From NCBI RefSeq assembly GCF_002482975.1, contig NZ_DLHA01000019.1:422394-486393 (forward strand): a DNA stretch of 64,000 bases. Reading direction: 5' to 3'. The stretch is from Flavobacterium sp. UBA7680 (GTDB taxonomy: Bacteria; Bacteroidota; Bacteroidia; Flavobacteriales; Flavobacteriaceae). Position numbers and translations under genes: made by a program. The notes under the pieces are model-generated. The model was given only the letters and a program-made list of their open reading frames with translations. It ran no database searches and was not told the origin of the DNA. Positions 1 through 8,494 of this stretch are shown here, one piece after another (position 1 is the stretch's first letter; each line of letters begins with the position of its first letter).

Positions 1-3000
1 GCTCCGGCTTTTATGCATTTTTCCCTGTCGCCTGTCATTGCTTTTGCGGTTACGGCAATTACAGGTAAATTTAAGAACTTCGGATTGGCACGTATTTTTT
101 CGGCTGTTTCGTAACCGTCCATATGCGGCATCATCATATCTAATAAAACGACATCTGTATCTGGATTTTCGCTTAGAACTTTAATGGCATCATTTCCGTC
201 AAAAGCCGTTATGATCGTCATTTTAAATACTTCTAATGCTTTTGTAAGCGAATAAATATTACGAACATCATCGTCAACAATCAGCACTTTTTTATCGTGC
301 AGAATGTTATTTAGTAAATTTAGCTTTTTATGTCCATCTTTACTGCCTTTTCCTTCTTTTTTATCTTCAACTAAATGAAGGAAAAGCGAAACCTCATCTA
401 ACATTCTTTGATACGAATGAGCCGTTTTTACAATAATAGAATCAGCGTATTTCTTGATTTTTACTTCTTCTTTTAGTGATAAACTTTTTCCTGTAAAAAC
501 AATTACCGGAAGTTTCTCTAAGCCCGGATTTTTCTTAATACCATCCAGAATTTGATACGCTTGTTTGTCCGGAATTCCCATATCCAGAATTACGCAGTCA
601 ACTTCTGTTTTGCTTAAAGCTTGGATTCCATCAGAAACTTCGCTTTTTATCTCAGAGTTAATATTATATGTTTCTAAGAAATAAGACAATGCTTTGGCAT
701 GTTTTGGATTATCTTCAATAATTAAAACCTTTTGCGCTTCTTTATTAATGATGTGCTCGATTCTTAAAAACACATCCGGAATTTTATCAAATGCTACCGG
801 TTTATCTAAAAAGTCTACAGCGCCTTTTAATAAACTTTCCTGTTTCAGTTTATGCGATGACATAATATGAACGGGAATATGTTTGGTTTCGGCATGATTT
901 TTTAATTCTTCCAAAACTTCCCAGCCGCTTTTTACCGGAAGTTCAATATCTAACAATACACCAACAGGTTTATATAATAGCGTAAAGTTTAAGGCATGAT
1001 CGCCTCTTACGGCTACAATTCCTTTATAACCTTTGTTTCGTGAAAAGGCCAGAAGTGATTTTGCAAAATTGATATCGTCTTCAACTATTAAAATTACCTT
1101 ATCTCCTTCTATTATTGCGTTTCGATCGTCCTCTATTTCATCTGGAATAGTGGAACTGATATATTTTTTTGCAGGCGTTCCTTCTTCTTTTTCAGGTTCT
1201 AATTCTACAAAATCTGTTGGAGGAATTTTGTCGACATTTACTTTATTAAGGGCAGATCCAAAAACCGGCAGACATAACGTAAAGCTGCTTCCTTCATTAA
1301 CTCTACTGTGAAGGATAATTTCTCCTTTAAGTAATTTTGCCAATTCCCTGCTGATGGATAATCCTAAACCAGTTCCGCCGTATTTGCGTTTGGTTGAACC
1401 ATCGGCTTGCTGGAAGGCTTCAAAAACAAGCGGCTGTTTTTCTAACGGAATTCCAATTCCGGTATCTTTTACAATAAAGCAGATAATTTTGTCATCGTCT
1501 GTATTGATTTTGATTTCGAGTGTAACTTTTCCTTTTTCTGTAAATTTAATAGCATTCGAAATCAGGTTTTTTAGAATTTGTTCTAAACGCATTTTGTCTG
1601 TTTTAATGACAATTGGCGCTTCTTTCGAAAGAATTTCAAACTCAATTCCTTTTTCTTTGGCTACAAGATTAAAGAGATTCCAAAGTGTGTCTGTGATTTC
1701 TTTAGTCGAAATATCTAAAAATTCTAATTCCATTTTACCGGCTTCGATTTTAGATAAATCCAGAATTTCATCAATTAAGCCTAATAAACTGTTTCCTGAA
1801 CTCTGAATAACTTTGGCAAACTCAATTTCTTCATTGTTCATGCTTTTGTTATTATTCTCTGATAATAAACGGCTTAAAAGCAAAATTGAATTAAGAGGTG
1901 TTCTTAATTCGTGTGACATATTCGCCAAAAACTCTGATTTGTAACGTGTTGTTAATTCTAAAGCTTCTGATTTCTTTTGAATTTCATTGTTTTTTTCTTC
2001 CAATAAAACACTTCTTTCCGAAAGTTCTTCATTCGTTTGTTCCAATTCTTCCTGTTGTACACGCAATTCTTCTTCAGAAGCCTGTAGTTTTTCGGTCTGC
2101 GCTTCTAATTCGGCATTAATCGCTTCCAGTTCGCTGTGCTGCGTTTGAAGCTCTTCTGACTGCGATTTTGTTTCTTCCAGCAGTTCTAATACTCTTTTTC
2201 TGTTTTGAGTTGATTTTAAGGCAATTCCAATGTTATTGGCAACATTTCGTAAAAATTCTAAATGCAGTTCAGAAAAACCATAAATACTCGCTAATTCAAC
2301 TGCACCTTCAATTTTGTTATCCTGCAGCGGAACTGCCACAATATGCGTAGGTTTTACTTGTCCTAAAGCATAATTTATTTGAATGTCATCTGCAGATAAT
2401 GTTTTTAATTCTAATATTTTTCCAGATGAAATGGCCTGACCAATTAAACCTTCGCCTTTTCGAATGCGTTCGCGGTTTTTGCTCGGTATATAGCTATATC
2501 CTCCAGAAGATACTAATTCGTTTTCTTCAATAATATATAAAACTCCCGCGCTGCTGTTTGTATATTGGCATAAAAACTCAATAACATCTTTAGAGAGTTT
2601 TTGCATTGATTTTTCGCCCAGCATGGCGTTATTTAATTCTGCAATTCCCGTTTGAAGCCATTCTTTTTGAGAAAGAAGCTCAAATGAACTTTTAAGAGAA
2701 ACTCCCATTGTATTCAAAGATTCTCCTACACTTCCGAGTGCATCGGCTTTTGTATCGTCTACACGAATGTCATAGTTTCCTTTTGAAATGTTGGTCGCAA
2801 TGTTGCTGATTGCTTCAATTCGCTGCGCTGTTTCAATATCTTTTTTCTCCAGTTCTTTTTGTAATGCAGAACGTTCGTTGTAATCTTTTAGAATTCTGAT
2901 TAAAAAAACAATCGAAATAATAAAAGCGATGAAAAAGGCGACTATAATTAAAATCAAACTATAATTTCCGTAACGTTCAGAATTTGAATTACGCTCTTCC

Positions 3001-3494
3001 AGCAGTTTTTGTTCTGTGTTTTCTATCTTTTTGATAACCGCTCGAATATCGCTCATCATTATCCTTCCTTCATTTAAGTCGAAGGTTAGTGTTTCCTTGT
3101 TTAAACGCTTTTTTACGATTTGATTATTCAGGTATTTAAAGAACCCTGAACGTTTAGAAGCTAAATCGGTTAATAGTTTTTGCTGCGGAGGATTGTCTGC
3201 CGTAAGCTCTTCCAGCTTTTCAAAATAAGTATTTGATTTGGCTTCAGATTCATTAAATCGGTCAACAAACTGTTCGTCTCCGGTTAATAAATAACCGCGC
3301 ATACTCGTTTGGGCTTCCGTAATAATAGCCGAACCTTCGTTTAAGTTGTAAATAACATCCTGAGTATGGTTTACCCAAAAATTACTATTTAACAAACTTT
3401 TGATGCTGATAAACGAAGCAACAGAACTAATAGTAAGCACTAATAATGAAACTAATGAACTGATTAGCAGATTTCTTTTAAAGTTACCATTCAT
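1..3494 (-). CDS. Hybrid sensor histidine kinase, CHASE3-HAMP-GAF-HisKA-HATPase-REC-REC-REC (C-terminus cut by window edge)
   Basis: Membrane-bound hybrid kinase; the frame is open from the ATG at 3494 to the window edge (1164 codons). Order seen: TM helix at residues 7-30, periplasmic CHASE3-like helices to about 175, second TM at about 180-203, HAMP, GAF at about 295-430, a long Glu/Gln-rich coiled coil, HisKA with MSHELRTPLN (His528), an HATPase with N, G1 and G2 boxes, then receivers beginning near residues 797 (LIVEDD), 920 (LIIEDN) and 1069 (LIVDDD). Each receiver keeps its phosphoacceptor Asp (LLDIELP, ILDMGIP, LLDMMMP). The third receiver runs off the edge, so an Hpt or further domain could follow. 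It starts 15 bp after the REC-kinase gene and is probably cotranscribed with it. CHASE3 ligands are generally unknown, so the stimulus cannot be read from sequence. Confidence 0.93.
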   Translation of the reverse strand, partial: MNGNFKRNLLISSLVSLLVLTISSVASFISIKSLLNSNFWVNHTQDVIYNLNEGSAIITEAQTSMRGYLLTGDEQFVDRFNESEAKSNTYFEKLEELTADNPPQQKLLTDLASKRSGFFKYLNNQIVKKRLNKETLTFDLNEGRIMMSDIRAVIKKIENTEQKLLEERNSNSERYGNYSLILIIVAFFIAFIISIVFLIRILKDYNERSALQKELEKKDIETAQRIEAISNIATNISKGNYDIRVDDTKADALGSVGESLNTMGVSLKSSFELLSQKEWLQTGIAELNNAMLGEKSMQKLSKDVIEFLCQYTNSSAGVLYIIEENELVSSGGYSYIPSKNRERIRKGEGLIGQAISSGKILELKTLSADDIQINYALGQVKPTHIVAVPLQDNKIEGAVELASIYGFSELHLEFLRNVANNIGIALKSTQNRKRVLELLEETKSQSEELQTQHSELEAINAELEAQTEKLQASEEELRVQQEELEQTNEELSERSVLLEEKNNEIQKKSEALELTTRYKSEFLANMSHELRTPLNSILLLSRLLSENNNKSMNNEEIEFAKVIQSSGNSLLGLIDEILDLSKIEAGKMELEFLDISTKEITDTLWNLFNLVAKEKGIEFEILSKEAPIVIKTDKMRLEQILKNLISNAIKFTEKGKVTLEIKINTDDDKIICFIVKDTGIGIPLEKQPLVFEAFQQADGSTKRKYGGTGLGLSISRELAKLLKGEIILHSRVNEGSSFTLCLPVFGSALNKVNVDKIPPTDFVELEPEKEEGTPAKKYISSTIPDEIEDDRNAIIEGDKVILIVEDDINFAKSLLAFSRNKGYKGIVAVRGDHALNFTLLYKPVGVLLDIELPVKSGWEVLEELKNHAETKHIPVHIMSSHKLKQESLLKGAVDFLDKPVAFDKIPDVFLRIEHIINKEAQKVLIIEDNPKHAKALSYFLETYNINSEIKSEVSDGIQALSKTEVDCVILDMGIPDKQAYQILDGIKKNPGLEKLPVIVFTGKSLSLKEEVKIKKYADSIIVKTAHSYQRMLDEVSLFLHLVEDKKEGKGSKDGHKKLNLLNNILHDKKVLIVDDDVRNIYSLTKALEVFKMTIITAFDGNDAIKVLSENPDTDVVLLDMMMPHMDGYETAEKIRANPKFLNLPVIAVTAKAMTGDREKCIKAG

Positions 3495-3509
3495 GGTTTT
3501 CGATTGTAT

Positions 3510-4724
3510 TTATTCGTATTTTAGGGGAAGAACAATAATAAAGCTGGCGCCTTTGCCTACTTCACTTCTTGCCGTGATTAATCCGTTGTGTTTTTCTATG
3601 ATTTTTTTTGCAATTGCAAGACCAATTCCGGTTCCTTCATAAGTCTGTCGGTCATTTAAACTCTGGAAAATAATGAAAATTCGGTCCAGATAAATTTCAT
3701 CAAAACCAATTCCGTTGTCTTTTACCACAATTCTACAATACTTTCCTTCCGGCGCGGTTGGACTGTCAAACGATTTATCGGCAATTAATTCGGCCGTAAT
3801 TTCAATTAATGGAGGTTCATTACCGCCTGAGAATTTAAGGGCATTTCCAATTAAATTCTGAAATACCTGCCTTAACTGACTCGGAATACTGTCTATTGTG
3901 GGGAGTTCTGTAGCTTTTACTGTGGCATTTTTTCTTTCGATTAAATAATCAAAATCAGAAAGGACTTCCTGTAAAACCACGTTAAGATCTGTAATTTCTG
4001 GTTTTACCTGCGCTGATAATCTGGAATATGCGAGAAGATCTGTAATAAGAGTCTGCATTCTTTCGGCAGATTTTATGGTTCTGTCGACATAATCAATTCC
4101 CTTTTCATCTTCTTTTAAATAAAGTTCTTTGATTATTTTAATGAAGATCTGGATTTTCCTTATAGGTTCATTTAAATCATGCGATACAACCCAGGCAAAC
4201 TGCTGCAATTCGTGGTTTTTCATCTCTAATTCTTCGTTTTTCAAAACCAGTTCTTTGGTTCTTTCTGCGATTTTGATTTCGAGATTGTCCTGCGCTTCTT
4301 TTCTAATTTTGATTTCTTTAGAAAGAAGGTCTTTTATACCTTTAAGCTCATTTTGCTGTTCATAGATTTTGATAAAGGTTTTTACCTTTAGTATCAACAA
4401 ATCAGTATCAACAGGTTTTGTAATGTATTCTACTGCACCACTTTCATAGCCTTTAAAGATATATTTCTTTTCGATGTTTAATGCCGAAAGAAAAATTACA
4501 GGAATGTCTTTGGTTCGTTTATTTCCAGAAAGAATTTTTACTACTTCGAAGCCGTCAAGTCCTGGCATCTGAACGTCCATAATAATAAGACAGTAGTTTG
4601 TTTTTAAAATTTTCTTCAGGGCTTCTTCACCAGATTCGGCAGTATCTACGTCGATATTGTGGAGTTCTAATGTTTTCTTTAAGGCAATAATATTGGCCTT
4701 GATATCATCAACAATTAATACCAT
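3510..4724 (-). CDS. Cytoplasmic receiver-histidine kinase hybrid (REC-HisKA-HATPase)
   Basis: 404-residue soluble protein. An N-terminal receiver (residues 1-118; acidic pair D6/D7, phosphoacceptor D50 in IIMDVQMPG, conserved Lys in ITKPVD) is joined by a coiled coil (about 118-175) to a HisKA domain with the phytochrome-type box VSHDLNEPIRK (His182) and a complete HATPase (NLIGNALKFS, DNGIGF, GTGIGLAIAKK). The receiver-first order means phosphorylation by another kinase could gate this kinase, a common output layout in Bacteroidota and cyanobacteria. It is the first gene of an apparent two-gene operon with the triple-receiver kinase 15 bp downstream, which suggests that the two form one phosphorelay. 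No transmembrane segment is seen. Confidence 0.93.
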   Translation of the reverse strand: MVLIVDDIKANIIALKKTLELHNIDVDTAESGEEALKKILKTNYCLIIMDVQMPGLDGFEVVKILSGNKRTKDIPVIFLSALNIEKKYIFKGYESGAVEYITKPVDTDLLILKVKTFIKIYEQQNELKGIKDLLSKEIKIRKEAQDNLEIKIAERTKELVLKNEELEMKNHELQQFAWVVSHDLNEPIRKIQIFIKIIKELYLKEDEKGIDYVDRTIKSAERMQTLITDLLAYSRLSAQVKPEITDLNVVLQEVLSDFDYLIERKNATVKATELPTIDSIPSQLRQVFQNLIGNALKFSGGNEPPLIEITAELIADKSFDSPTAPEGKYCRIVVKDNGIGFDEIYLDRIFIIFQSLNDRQTYEGTGIGLAIAKKIIEKHNGLITARSEVGKGASFIIVLPLKYE

Positions 4725-5095
4725 GCTGTTATGGGGAATAAAGCGTTACTAGTTAAAAAAAATTGAATCATGGGTTTGAAAAGGTTCTTATTTAAAATAT
4801 CTGATCCTATTTTAAATATAGTTGGTCAAACTTTCAAATTTAGAAAAAAAAGGAGCATTCACTTTTACATCGGTATTTAATTCGTTACATAATTCCCATG
4901 TTTTATTCCGCGCTTAAATTGAATTTATGAAACTCAGCTTATTAAAAGTTCAATTCTTTCAGGAAAACTTAAAATAATCATAGCTTTTTTCTTTCTTTTT
5001 AATTTATAGAGGCAATCAAAAAATTGTTACAGCCCCTTTTTCATTGGTCATTCCGCTAACTTTAATAGTCAATTTGTTGATTAAAATTACATGTT
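4725..5095. other. Divergent intergenic region between kinase operon and SDR gene
   Basis: 371 bp of AT-rich DNA that must carry the promoters of both flanking transcription units. I find no exact TAnnTTTG box on either strand, no hairpin with a T-tract, and no member of the dispersed repeat families found elsewhere in the window. Confidence 0.5.
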
Positions 5096-5944
5096 ATGAA
5101 AAAGCCTAAAACCTTCCCGGAGCAAAAACAAGAACTTCCGGGAAACGAACATAAAATGAATCCCGAACCGGAAATTATAAGAGAAAACTACACTGGAAGC
5201 GGAAAACTTCTTGGCAAAACTGCTTTTATAACCGGCGGTGACAGCGGAATTGGCAGAAGCGCTGCCGTACATTTTGCGCGAGAAGGCGCCAATATTGCGA
5301 TTGTTTATTTAAAAGAAGATAAAGATGCCAAGGAAACCAAGGCAATGATTGAAAAAGAAGGTCAGCAATGTCTGCTTATAAGCGGCGATTTGAAGGATGA
5401 AAAATTCTGTAAAGAAGCCATTAAAAAGTGCATTACAACTTTTAAAACCATAAATGTTTTGGTGAATAATGCTGCGATTCAATTTCCGCAAAACGAACTG
5501 GAAAAGATTACTGCAGCGCAATTGCATAAAACATTTGAAACTAATATTTATCCGTATTTCTATATTACAAAAGCAACGCTTCCGTATTTGAAAGAAGGCG
5601 ATACGATTATCAATACAAGTTCTGTAACTGCGTATCGCGGCAGCGAACATTTAGTTGATTATTCGAGTACAAAAGGTGCTATTGTAAGTTTTACAAGATC
5701 ATTGTCGACCATGCTTGCCAAAAGAAAAATCAGGGTAAACGGCGTTGCGCCAGGCCCAATATGGACACCTTTGATCGTAGCAAGTTTCGACAAGCTTTCT
5801 GATTTCGGAAAAGATAATCCGATGGAAAGAGCCGGACAGCCTTCTGAAGTTGGACCTGCATATGTTTTCCTGGCCTGCGAAGACAGCAGTTACATCACCG
5901 GCCAGTTTATTCATATTAACGGCGGAGAATTAGTTGGCGGATGA
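5096..5944 (+). CDS. SDR family NAD(P)-dependent oxidoreductase (YghA/general-stress-39-like)
   Basis: 282-residue short-chain dehydrogenase of the subgroup with an N-terminal extension of about 40 residues before the Rossmann fold, as in E. coli YghA and the Bacillus general stress protein 39 group. Visible motifs: TGGDSGIG (residues 46-53, cofactor loop), NNAA (124-127), a catalytic Ser in INTSSVT, YSSTK (Tyr189, Lys193), and the PG loop VAPGPIWTPL. Enzymes of this subgroup reduce small aldehydes or keto compounds and are often stress-induced; the substrate here is unknown. It is monocistronic: the gene before it is divergent and the gap after it is full of repeats. It would fit functionally with the stress proteins at 12-23 kb. 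Confidence 0.93.
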   Translation: MKKPKTFPEQKQELPGNEHKMNPEPEIIRENYTGSGKLLGKTAFITGGDSGIGRSAAVHFAREGANIAIVYLKEDKDAKETKAMIEKEGQQCLLISGDLKDEKFCKEAIKKCITTFKTINVLVNNAAIQFPQNELEKITAAQLHKTFETNIYPYFYITKATLPYLKEGDTIINTSSVTAYRGSEHLVDYSSTKGAIVSFTRSLSTMLAKRKIRVNGVAPGPIWTPLIVASFDKLSDFGKDNPMERAGQPSEVGPAYVFLACEDSSYITGQFIHINGGELVGG

Positions 5945-5949
5945 TAAGA

Positions 5950-6161
5950 TTGCCCACAGATTTTACGGATTGAACAGGTTTACGCTGGTTATTTGTCATT
6001 TCGAGGAACGAGAAATCACACGCGAAAGCCCGCAAAGTAAGGGTCTTCATCATTACTTCGCCAGTACAATAAAAAAGAAATCCGCGTAAACCCGTTTAAT
6101 CCGCAAAATCCGTGGGCAAAAAACCTCAGAACCTTAGCCTCTCAGCACCTTAGAACCTTAA
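5950..6161. repeat. Intergenic palindromic repeat cluster
   Basis: An imperfect inverted repeat with arms of about 34 bp (5950-5983 and 6083-6116, beginning GCCCACAGATTTTACGG and its degenerate complement) encloses half of a second palindrome family (TTGTCATTTCGAGGAACGAG, about 5994-6018). Then follows a run of 8-nt units of the CTTAGAAC type (6124-6161). All three sequence types recur in other gene gaps of this window. Confidence 0.8.
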
Positions 6162-6166
6162 AAAAA

Positions 6167-6427
6167 ATGAACTACATAGACATCATAGGATTATTTGCGG
6201 GAGCTTGCATTACACTCTCCACAATTCCGCAGATTTTAAAGGTTTGGAAAACCAAGAAAGTAAAAGACATTTCGCTTAAAACTTTCAGCATCCTGACTTT
6301 CGGAATCGCTGTTTGGATTATTTACGGAATTCTAAAAGAAGATCTTCCCATAATAATTACAAATAGTGTTTCCTTATGCCTGAATCTCCTTATGGTTTAT
6401 TTTATTATTTATTATGAGAAAGAATAG
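6167..6427 (+). CDS. SemiSWEET sugar transporter
   Basis: 86-residue protein with three transmembrane helices (about residues 5-25, 38-57 and 62-82), the size and topology of bacterial SemiSWEETs, which dimerise to form one SWEET-type sugar channel. The PQ-loop signature is present as TIPQILKVWKTKKVKDIS, including the conserved PQ in the first helix and the K-x-x-x-D-I-S loop. Members transport mono- or disaccharides down their gradient; the substrate cannot be told here. The gene stands alone between repeat-rich gaps, so context does not name a sugar. Confidence 0.93.
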   Translation: MNYIDIIGLFAGACITLSTIPQILKVWKTKKVKDISLKTFSILTFGIAVWIIYGILKEDLPIIITNSVSLCLNLLMVYFIIYYEKE

Positions 6428-6439
6428 TTTTTGAGATGC

Positions 6440-6745
6440 TGTGTTTTTTGCCCACGGGTTTTTACTGATTTAAACGGGTTTGCGCTAGTTTAATTTAAGA
6501 TGGTTTACGCTGAGTTTTAATCTCGCAAAGTCGCAGAGACGCAAAGTTTTTTAAATTAATAGCGTCCAGCTTTAGCTGGATGGAAAAAATAATTAACGCA
6601 TAAAGGGCTTTAGCCAAACCGCAATAGTTTGGCTAAAGCCTTTTTCAAGTTCTATTCTAAAACCTCCAGCTGAAACTGGAGGCAATTCAAAAAAATCTTT
6701 TTAATCTTTTTAATCTGTGGCAAAAAAACTTAGAACCTTCAAATA
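6440..6745. repeat. Composite repeat block with three-hairpin element (copy 1)
   Basis: This gene gap holds no coding sequence, only repeats. In order: a half-copy of the GCCCACGG...TTTACTGATT unit (about 6450-6475); an arm of the type CTCGCAAAG..CGCAAAG (6524-6556); three hairpins (TCCAGCTTTAGCTGGA about 6565-6580; GGCTTTAGCCAAAC/GTTTGGCTAAAGCC 6606-6640; CCTCCAG..CTGGAGG 6663-6682); and a TTTTAATCTGTGGCA unit followed by CTTAGAACCTT (to 6740). The same three hairpins in the same order occur at 36490-36610. Confidence 0.85.
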
Positions 6746-6746
6746 A

Positions 6747-6781
6747 AAAAAACAGCTTCTTTAGGAAAAGCTGTTTTTTTT
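6747..6781 (-). terminator. Rho-independent terminator of the 264-aa gene
   Basis: Stem AACAGCTT/AAGCTGTT (6751-6758 and 6768-6775) flanked by A- and T-tracts on both strands. It lies 31 bp past the stop of the minus-strand gene at 6812-7606. Confidence 0.85.
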
Positions 6782-6811
6782 GTAATAGTAGTAGTTAATA
6801 TGTGATGCTTG

Positions 6812-7606
6812 TTAGCTAGCTAATTTTTGATTGTATGGTTTAAGTGAAAAATGATATTTTGCTCTAAAATGTCTTGCTGCGGCAAGTATTTCAGAAAAAT
6901 TCATGGTTGAAATTCGTTTGATTTCATTAATCGGTTTCATAGCCAGATTAACAACAGGATCAAATGTGCTTAGGTAATTAAAACTGTGCTGCTCTACCTC
7001 TATTTCAACAATATTTTTTAGAATACTCTTTCTAAGCAAAGTTCCAACAAGTCCTTTTTGCGGAACTGTTTCGTATTCTTTTATTCTTTTTGAGATTCTT
7101 GAATTCTCTTTTCCTATGTAAATATAATTTCCAGAATCGTTTGTAAAATGTTGTTTTACCTGAGTAACCAATTCCGTGTTTTTGTTTTCAATAGTCGGCA
7201 TTCCAAGTAGTGTAAACTGAATACGTTTGTGGCTTTCAAAATACAAAACACTATTGATAACCGAAGAATTGCTTAAAACAGCCGATTGTTTTTTGCTTAA
7301 AACTTTCTTTTCTCCATTTGCACCAAAACTATGGCTTACATTTCCATTTTCGCAATAAACAAAAAAGACAGGCGCAGTTTTAAAAGATTCGATACTTAAA
7401 CTAACTTCCTCATTAAATTCAAGATCAAAATGCATGAATAAGACTTTATCATCAAATCGGTTTCCTTTAATGGAGCCTTTTGTCCATTTTGATTTAATTT
7501 CTAAATTATATTCATTGTTTTCAGCCTTTAGTTCACCGTTAAAACTATCTTTTAAGTCGTTAAAAACGGTATCAAATCCTCCAGTATTTATGTAAAGTTT
7601 TTTCAT
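6812..7606 (-). CDS. Hypothetical protein, 264 aa
   Basis: I do not recognise this protein. It has no signal peptide and no transmembrane segment. The N-terminal two thirds alternate hydrophobic and charged residues, suggesting a beta-rich fold. The C-terminal third is basic and probably helical (PINEIKRISTMNFSEILAAARHF), loosely recalling Bacteroidota AraC-type regulators that have lost their helix-turn-helix, but no HTH motif can be read, so I give no function. The gene is monocistronic, with a strong terminator directly downstream. Confidence 0.75.
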   Translation of the reverse strand: MKKLYINTGGFDTVFNDLKDSFNGELKAENNEYNLEIKSKWTKGSIKGNRFDDKVLFMHFDLEFNEEVSLSIESFKTAPVFFVYCENGNVSHSFGANGEKKVLSKKQSAVLSNSSVINSVLYFESHKRIQFTLLGMPTIENKNTELVTQVKQHFTNDSGNYIYIGKENSRISKRIKEYETVPQKGLVGTLLRKSILKNIVEIEVEQHSFNYLSTFDPVVNLAMKPINEIKRISTMNFSEILAAARHFRAKYHFSLKPYNQKLAS

Positions 7607-7757
7607 TTGCTTTGGTTTTAAAAAAAGTTGTTTTTATACTTATTTCTGTAATCAAACAACTTATGGTTCTTTCCTCATTTTCTATAAACCAAATTTCGTA
7701 CTTATTGCAAATCAAATCCTTATACAATTTCAATCAGAAATTTCATAATTTTTATGC

Positions 7758-7856
7758 AAAGGTTCTAAGTTTCTGAGATTCTAAGTTGCTAAGGTTTATA
7801 CTGTCAGATTAAAAAACTTAGCATCTTAGAACCTTAGCAACTTAGTATCTTAAAAA
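7758..7856. repeat. Inverted array of 8-nt CTTAGAAC-type units
   Basis: A left arm (7758-7796, AAGGTTCTAAGTTTCTGAG...) and a right arm (7814-7856, ...CTTAGAACCTTAGCAACTTAG) are near-complementary and each is built from 8-nt repeats. It fills most of the 324-bp gap between 7607 and 7930; the rest of the gap shows nothing except the adjacent terminator. Confidence 0.8.
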
Positions 7857-7897
7857 TAAAAAACAGCTGCTCCAGAATAAATCTGGAACAACTGCTC
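7853..7897 (-). terminator. Rho-independent terminator of the 112-aa gene
   Basis: Read on the minus strand, a stem GTTCCAGA/TCTGGAGC extended by GCAGTT/AGCTGT is followed by a T-tract. It is 34 bp past the stop codon at 7931. Confidence 0.8.
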
Positions 7898-7930
7898 CTC
7901 AGCAAAATAAAAATACTTATCTATTTTATT

Positions 7931-8269
7931 TTATGTAAGTTCACTTATGTCTGCGTTTTTTGAATAATTTTTCTTTGGGATATCTTTAAAAAATTCGGCT
8001 TCTTCTAAATCTGCTGTTGGGCCGTATCCTAATAAATGAGTTCCTTTTTCCTGATCTTTTGTTTCAATAACATATAAAATGGACATATCATCCGGATCGC
8101 TCATTCCTTCATAACGATGATGCGCTACAATATAAATTTCATCTGGTTTATAAGCATATTTAGTTTCTGAATCAATCAAACAGCCATTATCAAATAAATA
8201 ATTCTTTGTATAGCCTTCATCCTGATATTTCTGTATATAGTCGGTTTCGTGTTTTTGTTCTCTTTTCAT
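7931..8269 (-). CDS. Small conserved hypothetical protein, 112 aa
   Basis: Soluble acidic protein. The core, with YIVAHHRYEGMSDPDD, then SILYVIET and KGTHLLGYG, resembles the short Bacteroidota family often labelled phosphoribosylpyrophosphate synthetase, whose members share a hydrophobic strand followed by E-G-M-S-[ND]-P-[DE]-D. That label has no biochemical support, and the protein is far too short to be a PRPP synthetase, so I treat the function as unknown. It has its own terminator and faces away from the PAS kinase gene at 8495. Confidence 0.8.
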   Translation of the reverse strand: MKREQKHETDYIQKYQDEGYTKNYLFDNGCLIDSETKYAYKPDEIYIVAHHRYEGMSDPDDMSILYVIETKDQEKGTHLLGYGPTADLEEAEFFKDIPKKNYSKNADISELT

Positions 8270-8494
8270 GATTTCATTAGTTTAAGATTAATTAATAACC
8301 TTTGTTAATTCAAATTTCATCATTAAAATCAATGAAAATTAACTCTATTAATTTTAATGTTACCTCATTCAAAAAACACAAAACAAATCAAATTTTATTT
8401 TTATAATTTTAGGTTTTCATCTGAAAAACTTTAGAAAACGCTATATTTATTACACAAAATTTATTGTTTCAATCAAAACAAAAACAAATTTTTA

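Noticed and set aside
1033..2350. Open frames on the plus strand inside the left hybrid kinase (1033-1311, 1354-1806, 1898-2119, 2168-2350).
   Set aside because: They lie antisense to a continuous, well-conserved kinase frame and have no recognisable protein features.
7758..7856. The 8-nt repeat arrays as a CRISPR array.
   Set aside because: Units are contiguous 8-mers with no spacers of 30-40 bp, no leader and no cas genes in the window.
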